A DNA stretch of 64,000 nucleotides, from assembly GCA_947631765.1 (NCBI GenBank), contig CANRMP010000003.1:1-64000 (forward strand), read 5' to 3'. Shown piece after piece: positions 44,155 through 54,503 of the stretch (positions are counted from its first letter, which is position 1; each line of letters starts with the position of its first letter). The notes beneath the pieces are model-generated. The model was not told where the DNA came from. It worked only from the letters and a program-made list of their open reading frames with translations, and ran no database searches. The stretch comes from an uncultured Clostridia bacterium. GTDB lineage: Bacteria > Bacillota > Clostridia > Oscillospirales > CAG-272. Made by a program: the position numbers and the translations under genes.

Positions 44155-44184
44155 ATTATAACACATATCTGTGTTAACATTCAA
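44155..44184 (-). promoter_or_regulatory. Promoter of the exonuclease gene with an internal palindrome
   Basis: Minus strand TTGAAT (44184-44179), 18 nt, TATAAT (44160-44155). A 7-4-7 inverted repeat TAACACA/TGTGTTA (44159-44176) fills the spacer and touches the -10, a plausible operator. Confidence 0.55.
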
Positions 44185-44292
44185 TAGTTTTATTAAAAGT
44201 TCAAACATTGTTAAAACAAAAGTGAGCATGTTTTTTCACACATCTTTTTTAAAAATTTTAAAAAAGCTATTTATTTTTTTGTCAGGATGTTG

Positions 44293-44298
44293 TATAAT
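44293..44298 (+). promoter_or_regulatory. Possible -10 box of the fba promoter
   Basis: TATAAT at 44293-44298, 33 nt before the fba ATG. The -35 region is only T-rich (TTTATT at 17-nt spacing). The remaining 44185-44290 sequence is A+T-rich with no other feature seen. Confidence 0.4.
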
Positions 44299-44330
44299 GG
44301 AAAGCGAAGAAAACGCAAAGGAGATTATAA

Positions 44331-45194
44331 ATGTTAGTTTCAGCAAAAGAGATGCTTACAAAAGCAAAAGCCGGACACTATGCTGTCGGTCAGTTCAACA
44401 TCAACAACCTTGAGTGGACAAAGGCAGTCCTTCTCACTGCCGAAGAACAGAAATCACCTGTCATTCTCGGCGTATCCGAAGGCGCGGGAAAGTACATGAC
44501 AGGCTTTAAGACGGTTGCGGACATGGTTAAAGCCATGATAGAGTGCCTTAATATTACCGTTCCCGTGGCGCTTCACCTTGACCACGGTACATACGAGGGC
44601 TGTTACAAGTGCATTGAGGCGGGCTTCTCCTCGATAATGTTCGACGGCTCCCACTACCCTATCGAAGAAAACATCGCAAAAACCCGTGAGCTTGTTAAAG
44701 TCTGCGCCGAAAAGGGACTTTCTCTTGAGGCGGAGGTCGGCTCTATCGGCGGCGAAGAGGACGGAGTTGTCGGTATGGGAGAATGCGCAGATCCCAACGA
44801 GTGCAAGATGATTGCAGACCTCGGCGTTACAATGCTTGCCGCTGGTATCGGAAACATTCACGGAAAATACCCCGCAAACTGGCCGGGTCTTTCATTTGAG
44901 ACCTTGGCGGCGGTTTCGGAAAAGGTCGGCGATATGCCGCTCGTGCTTCACGGCGGAACAGGTATCCCCGAGGACATGATTAAGAAAGCAATATCGCTCG
45001 GCGTTTCGAAAATCAACGTCAACACAGAATGTCAGCTTTCCTTTGCGGCGGCGACAAGAAAGTACATCGAAGAGGGCAAGGATCTTACGGGCAAGGGATT
45101 TGACCCGAGAAAGCTGTTGGCTCCCGGCTTTGAAGCGATAAAAGCTACCGTTAAAGAAAAAATGGAGCTTTTCGGCTCGGTAGGCAAGGCATAA
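44331..45194 (+). CDS. fba: Class II fructose-bisphosphate aldolase
   Basis: A 287-residue zinc-dependent aldolase cleaving fructose-1,6-bisphosphate. Landmarks are GQFNINNLEW, the Zn-binding HLDHG (about residues 80-84), FDGSHYP, EAEVGSIGGEEDG, GIGNIHGKYP and LHGGTGIP (His ligands), and KINVNTE. Full length, AAGGAG ribosome site and strong following terminator; monocistronic. Confidence 0.97.
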   Translation: MLVSAKEMLTKAKAGHYAVGQFNINNLEWTKAVLLTAEEQKSPVILGVSEGAGKYMTGFKTVADMVKAMIECLNITVPVALHLDHGTYEGCYKCIEAGFSSIMFDGSHYPIEENIAKTRELVKVCAEKGLSLEAEVGSIGGEEDGVVGMGECADPNECKMIADLGVTMLAAGIGNIHGKYPANWPGLSFETLAAVSEKVGDMPLVLHGGTGIPEDMIKKAISLGVSKINVNTECQLSFAAATRKYIEEGKDLTGKGFDPRKLLAPGFEAIKATVKEKMELFGSVGKA

Positions 45195-45202
45195 TAAAAA
45201 CC

Positions 45203-45238
45203 TCACCCTTTCGGTAAATTCCGAAAGGGTGAAATTTT
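45203..45238 (+). terminator. Bidirectional terminator between fba and the DUF4430-like gene
   Basis: 12-bp stem TCACCCTTTCGG (45203-45214) / CCGAAAGGGTGA (45221-45232), followed by AATTTTGC on the plus strand and GGTTTTTA on the minus strand. Confidence 0.88.
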
Positions 45239-45242
45239 GCAC

Positions 45243-45626
45243 TCAGTATCCTACCGTATAGACAAAGGAATAAACTCCGCCGTCCTTTATTTTTAGTGTG
45301 TCAACGCCCGTGAGCGCGGACTCCTCACCTTCGTAAAGGCACCACCAGCCCTCGTTTGCCTCGTCTGCGGTTTCCCCGTCGACCGTTTTGACGTATAGCC
45401 CGTATTCCGACTTTTCGCCCGAGATAAGCCCCTCTTTTTCAAGGGCTGCACCAAGGTATTTTTCGCTTGTTTTGATTTCAAAGCTCTTTTCGCTCTTGTC
45501 GGCGTGCACCACCTTGAAGGTTATTGTTATTTCCTGATTCTCTTCGCTCTCTTTTTCACCGCAGGAGAGTGCAAAAGTCGAGAAAATAAGCAAAAGCGCG
45601 ATAAATACTATAAAGATTTTTTTCAT
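45243..45626 (-). CDS. DUF4430-like small lipoprotein
   Basis: A 127-residue lipoprotein with lipobox FALSCG (Cys 22) and a compact C-terminal domain of about 95 residues. The motif ANEGWWCLYEGEESALTGVDTLKIKDGGVYSF matches DUF4430, a beta-grasp-like domain seen in secreted cobalamin- or adhesion-related proteins. The ligand is unknown. It has its own consensus promoter back-to-back with that of the GH125 gene. Confidence 0.82.
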   Translation of the reverse strand: MKKIFIVFIALLLIFSTFALSCGEKESEENQEITITFKVVHADKSEKSFEIKTSEKYLGAALEKEGLISGEKSEYGLYVKTVDGETADEANEGWWCLYEGEESALTGVDTLKIKDGGVYSFVYTVGY

Positions 45627-45660
45627 TTTTTCTTCCTTTCAGCTTGTTTTTTACCCGAAA

Positions 45661-45689
45661 AGTATAACACATTTTATCACAAATGTCAA
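45661..45689 (-). promoter_or_regulatory. Promoter of the DUF4430-like gene
   Basis: Minus strand TTGACA (45689-45684), 17 nt, TATACT (45666-45661). Confidence 0.78.
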
Positions 45690-45696
45690 TTGCATA

Positions 45697-45725
45697 TTGA
45701 AATGCGTCTTGCTTTGTGATATTAT
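45697..45725 (+). promoter_or_regulatory. Promoter of the GH125 gene
   Basis: TTGAAA (45697-45702), 17 nt, TATTAT (45720-45725). Its -35 lies 7 bp from the -35 of the divergent promoter, so the two may compete for RNA polymerase. Confidence 0.68.
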
Positions 45726-45763
45726 TAAACTGTCAAATAATATTATTAAAGGAGTTTGTGATT

Positions 45764-47056
45764 ATGAGCGAATTTCGTCATATTCTGAAAGGCACAATAG
45801 AGGCGGTTACCGCCCGTCTTCATGAAATGGGAAGGGACGACCTTGTAAAGCTTTTTGAAAACTGTTACCCGAATACACTTGAAACGACAACGAAAATACT
45901 GGAGGACAACTCTGCATTTGTTATAACAGGCGACATTCACGCAATGTGGCTTCGTGACAGCGCGGCGCAGGTTCATCACTACCTCCCCGTCGCAAGGGAA
46001 AATAAGGAGCTTGCCGACATCATTGAGAAAATGATCAAGAGGTACAGCATATACCTGCCGCATGACCCTTACGCCAACGCCTTCAATGAAAACGGCAACG
46101 ACCCGAAAAGAGGACATTACGACGATATTACATACAGAAGCCCTTGGGTGTGGGAGAGAAAATACGAGGTGGACTCTCTCTGCTCGGTAATTCAAATAGC
46201 CTATAAGTTCTGGAAGTACACCGGCAGAACCGGACATCTTGACGACGGCTTTAAAAACAGCGCGAATATAATTCTCAACTTGTGGGAGACCGAACAGTAT
46301 CACGCCGAAAAGTCGCCTTATACCTTTGAAAGACCCAATCCCTATAAGCCCTCCGACACAATGACAAGAGGCGGAAAGGGCGAGCCTGTGGGATATACCG
46401 GTATGACGTGGTCGGCTTTCCGCCCCTCTGACGACGCCTGCATATACAATTATCTTATCCCGTCCGAAATGTTTGCCGTGGTGGTGCTCGGGTATCTTGC
46501 CGAAATTGCAAGGGTTATTTACAAGGATGAAGCCCTTGCCGCGCGCGCCGAAAAGCTTCGTGGCGAAATTGACGAAGGAATTAAAAAATTCGGAATTTAC
46601 GACCATCCCAAATACGGCAAAATATACGCTTACGAAACAGACGGGCTCGGACATTACAACTTAATGGATGACGCAAACGTCCCTTCCCTGCTTTCAATGC
46701 CGTACATCGGCTACTGCTCGGCTGACGATGAAATATATCAAAATACCAGAAAATTCATCCTCTCAAGCGACAATCCATATTACTACAGCGGAAAGGTGCT
46801 TCACGGTATCGGCAGTCCACACACCGACAAGGGATGCGTTTGGCCTATCGCGCTTGTGCTTCAGGGGCTGACCTCAAACGATAAAAAAGAGGTTGAAGAG
46901 ATACTTGAAATGCTTGTGAATTCACATGCGGGCACATATTTTATGCACGAGTCTATAGATGCAGACAACCCTGAGCGCTTCAGCAGAACATGGTTTGCCT
47001 GGGCAAACTCGATTTTCTCCGAGCTGGTGTTAAAATACGCCGGATTCGAGATATAA
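45764..47056 (+). CDS. GH125 exo-alpha-1,6-mannosidase
   Basis: A 430-residue cytoplasmic glycosidase. GH125 blocks include VITGDIHAMWLRDSAAQ (about residues 54-70), ERKYEVDSLC, FRPSDDACIYNYLIPSEMF (about 210-228), LMDDANVPSLLS and RTWFAWANSIFSELV. These enzymes release non-reducing alpha-1,6-mannose, for instance from trimmed N-glycans. ATG 45764 follows AAAGGAG; an in-frame GTG at 45716 lies upstream of the promoter -10 and is rejected. No signal peptide, so the glycan must be imported first. Confidence 0.93.
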   Translation: MSEFRHILKGTIEAVTARLHEMGRDDLVKLFENCYPNTLETTTKILEDNSAFVITGDIHAMWLRDSAAQVHHYLPVARENKELADIIEKMIKRYSIYLPHDPYANAFNENGNDPKRGHYDDITYRSPWVWERKYEVDSLCSVIQIAYKFWKYTGRTGHLDDGFKNSANIILNLWETEQYHAEKSPYTFERPNPYKPSDTMTRGGKGEPVGYTGMTWSAFRPSDDACIYNYLIPSEMFAVVVLGYLAEIARVIYKDEALAARAEKLRGEIDEGIKKFGIYDHPKYGKIYAYETDGLGHYNLMDDANVPSLLSMPYIGYCSADDEIYQNTRKFILSSDNPYYYSGKVLHGIGSPHTDKGCVWPIALVLQGLTSNDKKEVEEILEMLVNSHAGTYFMHESIDADNPERFSRTWFAWANSIFSELVLKYAGFEI

Positions 47057-47125
47057 ATTAATATCCGACAGAAAAAATTCCGTCGAATGATACGCAAAAT
47101 ATAAAAAGGAGGATAAATCAGCCAT

Positions 47126-47773
47126 ATGAAAAAACTTGTTTCATGTTTAATTTTACTTGCACTTATGCTCCCGCTCATTTCCGCCTGCTCAAATGACGCG
47201 GACTCGGGAAATAACTCAAAAGGTACAACCGTAACGACATCGTCATCTGGCACTTCAACATCAGGCGACAGCGACGAGAAAAAGCCCGACCTGACAAACG
47301 CCGACGACACCGCAAAGAAGCTTATAAACGAATGCCGTCAGCTGAACGTTGACATAATGAGCATATACTCGGGTATTGTGGGCTTTGAAAACGAGGATGT
47401 TGACAAGCTTTTTGACGGTAAGCCGGATACAAAATACTGTGTCGATACAGGAGACAGTGAGGACGTGTTCTGGATTTCATTCAGTCTGACAGAGCGTGCA
47501 ACTGTATGCGGATACGTTATGCAGACAGCCACCGACGCTTCAAAATATCCCGAAAGAAACCCCGTATACTGGACGATGTACGTTAAAAACAGCGCTGGAG
47601 ATTGGATTGAGCTTGACAGTGCGGACAATCAGATGCTTAAAATCGGCTCGACAAACAGCGCTTATTACGGCAGAGAGGTTGACAGTATGCAAATCAGCAT
47701 GGAATATAAAATCGAGTTCACACACTCGGGAGTTTTTCAACTTGCCGATCTCATACTTTTCACAAAAAACTGA
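47126..47773 (+). CDS. Lipoprotein with a discoidin-like (F5/8C-like) domain
   Basis: A 215-residue lipoprotein: lipobox LISACS (Cys 21), a Ser/Thr/Gly/Asp linker (22-60), then a beta-rich domain with VDKLFDGKPDTKYCVD, FWISFSLTERATVCGYVMQTATD and a terminal FQLADLILF. The FDGxxxTKY start and the final strand fit F5/8 type C carbohydrate-binding modules. It may display glycan-binding activity on the surface beside GH125. AAAAGGAGG precedes the start. No catalytic domain. Confidence 0.72.
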   Translation: MKKLVSCLILLALMLPLISACSNDADSGNNSKGTTVTTSSSGTSTSGDSDEKKPDLTNADDTAKKLINECRQLNVDIMSIYSGIVGFENEDVDKLFDGKPDTKYCVDTGDSEDVFWISFSLTERATVCGYVMQTATDASKYPERNPVYWTMYVKNSAGDWIELDSADNQMLKIGSTNSAYYGREVDSMQISMEYKIEFTHSGVFQLADLILFTKN

Positions 47774-47838
47774 TACCAGATATTTATTCTTTAGTCAAAA
47801 AAGGACAGTCTAAAGCTTAAAAACGTATATTAAAAAAG

Positions 47839-47886
47839 AAAAGCGCGTGTGGTATAATAGCTTAGAAGAGCGACATACGCGCTTTT
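47839..47886 (+). promoter_or_regulatory. Terminator with a promoter inside its loop
   Basis: A 10-bp inverted repeat AAAAGCGCGT (47839-47848) / ACGCGCTTTT (47877-47886), followed by ACTTATTTTAT, has TATAAT (47853-47858) in its 28-nt loop. TTAAAA lies 17 nt upstream of that box. Read-through RNA from upstream could fold and terminate, whereas RNA starting in the loop lacks the left arm. Confidence 0.5.
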
Positions 47887-47925
47887 ACTTATTTTATATA
47901 CGCGTAAAGCTTTGGAGGTGTTGTA

Positions 47926-49512
47926 ATGAGAAAACTGCTGACATGTGCGGCTATCGCCTTTCTCGGTTTGCAGCTTCTTGCGGGATGCGGCGGCGGGACA
48001 GAGAAAAATGAGAAAAACGAGGGAATTGACCTTTCTCTCTTTAAGACCGTCGTCTGTTCCGAAAACGCCGGAGCAAGAGTGAAAGGCGCCCTTCCCTATT
48101 TTATTGAAGGTATAACTCCGATTGCGGGTGAGGTTAGTACCCTTGACGCGCCAGTCGAAGGGACACCGGCAATTGTAATAAACGGAGAAAAAGCCGCCTC
48201 GCTTATTCCCGAGGAGGAAGGCAAGGCGTACGCCATAACCTTTGAAAAGGACGTTATTGAAATTGCCGGAAGCAGTGCCGAGGCAACGCTTGTCGGTATG
48301 AAGTATTTTCTAAACAACTACGTATCCTCCGCCGAAAACGGAATTATAGGCGTTGCAGCCGGCGAGAATTACGTGGGAGTTTACGGGGACGAAATAAAGA
48401 TTTTTGACAATCTTGTGCAATGGGAGCTTGTTGAGACCTCTCTTATCGACTCGCCGACAAGGGAAAACCGAACTGCCACAATGAAATACCCCGCTATTAC
48501 CGAGCTTAACTATCAGGAAGACAAAAGTAAAAACGGAATACTAATCGCAACCGGTGAACGCTGGATTGGAGATCACCTCTGCCCGGTTTATAGAAGTGTT
48601 GACGGCGGCTCAACATGGGAAATTGTCACCTTTTTGGAGGATCCGTATCACAAGGGCTTTAGAACTGCATTCGCGCCCTCTGTCTATGAGATGCCTTATG
48701 CTGTGGGCGATATGCCCGCAGGTACCTTGATTTTGGGCTGTGATTCAATAAACGAGGCGTGGTCGCAGGTTTATATCGTGCTTTTCCGCAGCTATGATCA
48801 AGGGCAGACCTGGGAAGCCTTTGCAACGGTTGCAAGCGCACCTTCGGCAAGCAGTACCGGCGGCGTTTGGGAGCCTAACTTTGTCTGCACCGAGGACGGA
48901 ACGCTTATCGTTTATTACTCGGATGAGGTCGACCCGAAATACAATCAAAAGCTTGTTTTAAAGTATACAAAAGACGGAGTTAACTGGAGCGAAAGCGTTG
49001 ATACGGTAGCGCTTAACAGCGGGGGACTGCGCCCGGGTATGCCTGTTGTAACAAGGATGGGCGACGGTCGTTATTTTATGGCATATGAAATAGTCGGAAT
49101 GCCGGGCAATCCCATATATTATAAAATTTCAGACAATCCGCTTGACTGGGGTGACCCTTCAAAGTATGGAAAACCGGTGGTTTCGGGAACAAAAGCTCCC
49201 GCCGCGACCCCGTGGGTGGCATGGTCGCCGGTCGGCGGAGAGAACGGAATGCTTGTGCTGACCTCATGGCGGATGTCGCGCGGAACGAGCAAAACGGGCT
49301 CAGATATGTTTGTCAGCTTTGACTGCGGAAAAACCTGGACAACGACCGACAACTATTACAGCTACACGTGGAACAATGACAACGACACATGGGGCTACAG
49401 TGCGGATATATTCTTCTCTTCCGACAATAAAACAATGTACTATATGGCAAACCCAAAAGGCAAATATGACAGAAGCACATGCTATATGCTTTACAAGATT
49501 GAGGTTACATGA
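47926..49512 (+). CDS. Sialidase-fold (BNR-repeat) lipoprotein
   Basis: A 528-residue lipoprotein with lipobox LLAGCG (Cys 21). Residues 30-165 form an N-terminal domain of unknown type. Residues about 170-528 form a six-bladed sialidase-like propeller with Asp-box motifs SVDGGSTWE, SYDQGQTWE and SFDCGKTWT. The APSVYEMPY and GVWEPNF segments and GMPGNPIYYKIS recall GH93-type exo-arabinanases, but I cannot confirm catalytic residues. A surface glycan hydrolase or binding protein is likely. Confidence 0.72.
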   Translation: MRKLLTCAAIAFLGLQLLAGCGGGTEKNEKNEGIDLSLFKTVVCSENAGARVKGALPYFIEGITPIAGEVSTLDAPVEGTPAIVINGEKAASLIPEEEGKAYAITFEKDVIEIAGSSAEATLVGMKYFLNNYVSSAENGIIGVAAGENYVGVYGDEIKIFDNLVQWELVETSLIDSPTRENRTATMKYPAITELNYQEDKSKNGILIATGERWIGDHLCPVYRSVDGGSTWEIVTFLEDPYHKGFRTAFAPSVYEMPYAVGDMPAGTLILGCDSINEAWSQVYIVLFRSYDQGQTWEAFATVASAPSASSTGGVWEPNFVCTEDGTLIVYYSDEVDPKYNQKLVLKYTKDGVNWSESVDTVALNSGGLRPGMPVVTRMGDGRYFMAYEIVGMPGNPIYYKISDNPLDWGDPSKYGKPVVSGTKAPAATPWVAWSPVGGENGMLVLTSWRMSRGTSKTGSDMFVSFDCGKTWTTTDNYYSYTWNNDNDTWGYSADIFFSSDNKTMYYMANPKGKYDRSTCYMLYKIEVT

Positions 49513-49532
49513 GCCTTAAAAAATATTTAAAA

Positions 49533-49566
49533 CAGTCGACGGCAAATTATGCTTGTCGGCTGTTTT
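49533..49566 (+). terminator. Terminator after the sialidase-fold gene
   Basis: 8-bp stem CAGTCGAC (49533-49540) / GTCGGCTG (49555-49562) with one G-T pair, then TTTTGCTTGGGTTTT. Confidence 0.6.
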
Positions 49567-49628
49567 GCTTGGGTTTTACTTATATTACTTAGTGAAGCTT
49601 GGGAATAAGACGAAAGCTTTAATTTTGC

Positions 49629-50393
49629 TCATTCGAGCGGCTTTGCCCTCTCGCTTTCAAGCGCCGCCTTCATTTCAAGCTCGTATGAGGTCTTGTAGTA
49701 GCCCTGTTTGTCCTTATAGAGAAAGAGCTTTCCGTTATCCATCATATAGATTTTGTCAGCCTTGTCGGCAATGGACATATCGTGGGTGACCATAATTAAG
49801 GTTTGCCCTATCATTTTTTTAAGCTCAAGTAGAAGCTCGAGCACCTCGTCGGCGTTTTTTCTGTCAAGGTTACCGGTAGGCTCATCGGCAAAAAGCACCT
49901 GAGGACGGTTAATAAGCGCCCTTGCAATAGCCACTCTTTGCTGTTGACCGCCCGAAAGCTCGCTTGGCAGGTGGGAAAGCCTGTTGCCTATTTTCAGCGC
50001 TAAAATCAGCTTTTTTAAGTGTTCCTGAAAGGTGTGGTCTTTCTTATCGCACATGACTGTGGGAATCAGAATATTTTCAAGGGCGGTTAGCTGCGGGATA
50101 AGGTTGTGCTTTTGGAAAACTATGCCGAGATAATTTCCTCTGAACACTCCGAGCTCATCGGGCGACATTGCGGTTATGTTCTGCCCTCTTATATAAACGC
50201 TTCCTCCTTGCGGTCGGTCAAGTCCCGCAAGCACATGAAGCAGCGTGCTCTTGCCCGAGCCAGAAGCGCCGATTATTGCCACAAATTCGCCGTCCTCAAC
50301 CTTAAGACTGCATCTGTCAACCGCAGTTATTACCGAATCGTACTGTTTGAACTGCCTTATAACGTCGTTTGCTTCAAGCATATAGTTTGCCAT
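49629..50393 (-). CDS. ABC transporter ATPase (MacB/LolD-type)
   Basis: A 254-residue ATPase. Walker A GASGSGKST (about residues 42-50), Q loop in VFQKHNLIP, signature LSGGQQQR, Walker B VLFADEPTGNLD, switch His in VTHD. The ADEPTGNLD wording is diagnostic of the MacB/LolD/FtsE class, which drives periplasmic or extracellular mechanotransmission rather than classical import. It overlaps the upstream permease gene by one base (TAATG). Confidence 0.92.
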   Translation of the reverse strand: MANYMLEANDVIRQFKQYDSVITAVDRCSLKVEDGEFVAIIGASGSGKSTLLHVLAGLDRPQGGSVYIRGQNITAMSPDELGVFRGNYLGIVFQKHNLIPQLTALENILIPTVMCDKKDHTFQEHLKKLILALKIGNRLSHLPSELSGGQQQRVAIARALINRPQVLFADEPTGNLDRKNADEVLELLLELKKMIGQTLIMVTHDMSIADKADKIYMMDNGKLFLYKDKQGYYKTSYELEMKAALESERAKPLE

Positions 50394-52768
50394 TATAATC
50401 CCGTCTCTCCTTCAGAAATAATATCTTTTTTGCCTTCGAATTTCTTGCCCGTGAAAATCGGATGGCAGGCGTTTATATAGGTTAAATAGGGCAGTAATGA
50501 GCTTAAAAACGCGGCGGCGCAGGTTACAAGCAGTCCTATTATATAGGGAATTGCGGGAAGCGAATAATAAAACCTGACGTACTCGCCGGGCGCATAGAAC
50601 ACGCTGTTCAAAAACGCCGTGAGAAGCCATGAAAGCAGAAACGCCATAAGTGTGTAAACTACAGCGGACACCGAGGCATAAATTATGCCGTCGATAATAT
50701 ACGCCTTTCTTATCTGCCGCTTTGAGGAGCCGAATGAAAAATACATGTCAAATTCCGGTCGTCTCTTTAAATAAAAGAGTATTTGCGAGAAGAACCAAAG
50801 CACCGGCGAGACAGAAAGAAGCACAATTGCGACAAACAAATATACGCTCGAATAATTCTTGTTTTTCTCAATTTCGCCGAGCACCTTGGAGTTGTTGTTG
50901 TGAATTACCATATTGCTGTAATAATCCGCTGCGTGGCGAAGATCGGAAAGCAGTGCGTCATAGGTGTCATTTGAGATATCGGGGTTAACTATTATATCAA
51001 TACTGTCATAAATGACCTCATTTCCGGTCAGTCTTGTGTACGCTTCCCCGTTCATATAAAGCGGAAATTCCACTCCGACAGGCATATCACGTATTATAGC
51101 CCCAACGGTATACTCGGCGTATGAAAACTCATAGCCTTCAAGCATAAGACCCATAATATAGTCGTAATCTCCGCTTACATAGTACACGCTGTGGAGCATT
51201 TTGCTGTCTGTTGCAATATATATTGTGTCACCCACCGAGAGCTTGAATTTGTCGGCGTTGTTGTACCCGTACGGAATTGCAACATACGAGCTGTCATTTA
51301 TGACCTTGTCGATATCTCCCTCTATTTTGTACCCGAAGTAGTCGAATATGTCAGCCACTTCCCTGTCAAGTACGGTGTAAAGCGCGTTTAGGTAGCACCG
51401 CTCCCCGTTTTCGTTTGTTTCGCCGCCGAAAAGCCGAGCCTGATTTTTTGAAAGCTTCACATGGGAGTTAATATCAATTGCATAGGTAGAGCAATTTTTT
51501 ATAATCGCCTCAATTCCCTCAAAGCTGTACAAATAATCCTTAATCTCGTCGTTATAGGTGAAGTCGTATACTGTGCTTTTATCTTTGTCGTCTTTTTGTT
51601 TATCGTTTTCAAAGATATCATAAATCGACCCGTCGCCGCTTGTATCGTCCTCTTTAGAGTCGTCTTCCTTGTCCTTCTCTTCGGAAACTACCTTACGCCC
51701 GGTAAAGTTTATTGTGAATTCGGGCTTTCTGTAGTCGAGGGTTTTAAGATACGAGGCTCCGAGATACATACAGCCGAAAAAAAGCAGTGAGAAGGAGACT
51801 GTGCTTGCGATAAGCTTTATTCCGTATTTTCTAAAGCGGGTGACCGAGAGCGCCTCAAGCTTACCCGGAAAGGTATAGTCAAGTATATCCGCACTTGCGC
51901 GAGGAGAGGAAATAAGGTTTGTGTTGTCAAGCGCGCTTATAAGATAAAGCGGAGTTTTTCTTGAAACGTTCTTGATATTTATAAAAACCGGAACCGCAGC
52001 AACGCATATACACAAAATAAGCGAGAGAAAAACAGACAAAAGGTTAAACGTATAGGGCTGTCCGTGCCCTTTAAGCATTGCGTAAGTTGAAATATTTGTA
52101 ACTATCTGAGAGGGGATAAACGCCATAACGCTCAGCACGAACATTTCGGCAAAAGCGGTTTTGAAGAGCTTTTTGAAATTTGCGCCGAAGGTCATGTAAA
52201 TACCGTACTGGAATTTGTAATGGTTAACCATTATCGAATCGAGCAGGTAAATTATAATACACCCGCAGACAAAAATAAATAAGCAGGTAAGAAAGCATAT
52301 AAAAGTATTTATAAACAGGTCGTCCTCATAGTCGTATAGCGGCGAGAGAAAGACTTGATAATTTTCCCCGAGCTCCGCGATATCCTTTTCCAAGCTTGAG
52401 TTGAAGACGTTGTAATCAAAGTCCACGTCCCTGTCAAGGAATTTTATATACATGTCGTATCTAACGTTGCTTGTCCCCGAGATTTGCGTTTCGGTGCCGC
52501 GCGTGACCTCAAAATACGGGTTCATGTCATTATTGCTTTTATCCAAAATATAATAAAACTGATCTCTTGTCAGATTCTGAAGCTGGAGGTGATAATCGTA
52601 CTCGTCTTCAAGATAATTCAGCTCGTTTGCGTTGTTGTTTGCATACAGCACAAGCACAAAGGCAAAGAGCGTCTGAATAAGAAACAGGATAACCAAAAAG
52701 CATATATATCTTTTGTAGTTATAAGTTATATTCTTTTTAGCAGAGGACAAATTCTTAAATAGTGACAT
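50393..52768 (-). CDS. FtsX-like ABC permease, two-domain
   Basis: A 791-residue membrane protein with two FtsX-type four-helix units. TM1 is near residues 17-42; a first extracellular part, TMs near 150-280 and one near 325-345 follow. A large extracellular domain (about 350-650) begins with an acidic Asp/Glu/Lys stretch, and three C-terminal TMs lie between about 660 and 775. With the ATPase it resembles MacB/BceB-type systems that extract or sense envelope-active molecules. No two-component system is adjacent, unlike BceAB loci. Confidence 0.85.
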   Translation of the reverse strand: MSLFKNLSSAKKNITYNYKRYICFLVILFLIQTLFAFVLVLYANNNANELNYLEDEYDYHLQLQNLTRDQFYYILDKSNNDMNPYFEVTRGTETQISGTSNVRYDMYIKFLDRDVDFDYNVFNSSLEKDIAELGENYQVFLSPLYDYEDDLFINTFICFLTCLFIFVCGCIIIYLLDSIMVNHYKFQYGIYMTFGANFKKLFKTAFAEMFVLSVMAFIPSQIVTNISTYAMLKGHGQPYTFNLLSVFLSLILCICVAAVPVFINIKNVSRKTPLYLISALDNTNLISSPRASADILDYTFPGKLEALSVTRFRKYGIKLIASTVSFSLLFFGCMYLGASYLKTLDYRKPEFTINFTGRKVVSEEKDKEDDSKEDDTSGDGSIYDIFENDKQKDDKDKSTVYDFTYNDEIKDYLYSFEGIEAIIKNCSTYAIDINSHVKLSKNQARLFGGETNENGERCYLNALYTVLDREVADIFDYFGYKIEGDIDKVINDSSYVAIPYGYNNADKFKLSVGDTIYIATDSKMLHSVYYVSGDYDYIMGLMLEGYEFSYAEYTVGAIIRDMPVGVEFPLYMNGEAYTRLTGNEVIYDSIDIIVNPDISNDTYDALLSDLRHAADYYSNMVIHNNNSKVLGEIEKNKNYSSVYLFVAIVLLSVSPVLWFFSQILFYLKRRPEFDMYFSFGSSKRQIRKAYIIDGIIYASVSAVVYTLMAFLLSWLLTAFLNSVFYAPGEYVRFYYSLPAIPYIIGLLVTCAAAFLSSLLPYLTYINACHPIFTGKKFEGKKDIISEGETGL

Positions 52769-52822
52769 GATTTTTCTCCGTACCCGTTATGTTAAAAAGA
52801 AATTTTGGCGAAATTATCGCGC

Positions 52823-52854
52823 AAAGGGCTGCAGCAAAACGGCGGCAACCCCTT
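52823..52854 (-). terminator. Possible weak terminator after guaB
   Basis: Imperfect stem AAAGGGCTGC (52823-52832) / GCAACCCCTT (52845-52854) with G-T pairs and no clear T run on the minus strand. Confidence 0.3.
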
Positions 52855-52863
52855 GAAGAATTT

Positions 52864-54363
<1,500 letters not shown>

Positions 54364-54366
54364 TTA

Positions 54367-54395
54367 ATTATACAGCCCCGAAACGTTCTTGTCAA
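54367..54395 (-). promoter_or_regulatory. Consensus sigma-A promoter of guaB
   Basis: Minus strand TTGACA (54395-54390), 17 nt, TATAAT (54372-54367). The leader is only about 27 nt. Confidence 0.88.
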
Positions 54396-54452
54396 TAGAA
54401 AAAAGTCCGTTTAAAAAGAATTTTCGCAAATTTTTTTCCTTTTCTTCATGAT

Positions 54453-54494
54453 ATAAAAAAAGACAGACCGCAAAAACGCTCCCGGTCTGTCTTT
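54453..54494 (-). terminator. Terminator of the spoIIIA operon
   Basis: 12-bp stem, minus strand AAAGACAGACCG (54494-54483) / CGGTCTGTCTTT (54470-54459), followed by a T run to about 54455. Confidence 0.9.
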
Positions 54495-54503
54495 TTAATA
54501 TTC

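Noticed and set aside
44171..44413. 80-codon plus-strand frame overlapping the start of fba
   Set aside because: It overlaps fba out of frame, covers the divergent promoter region and has no ribosome site.
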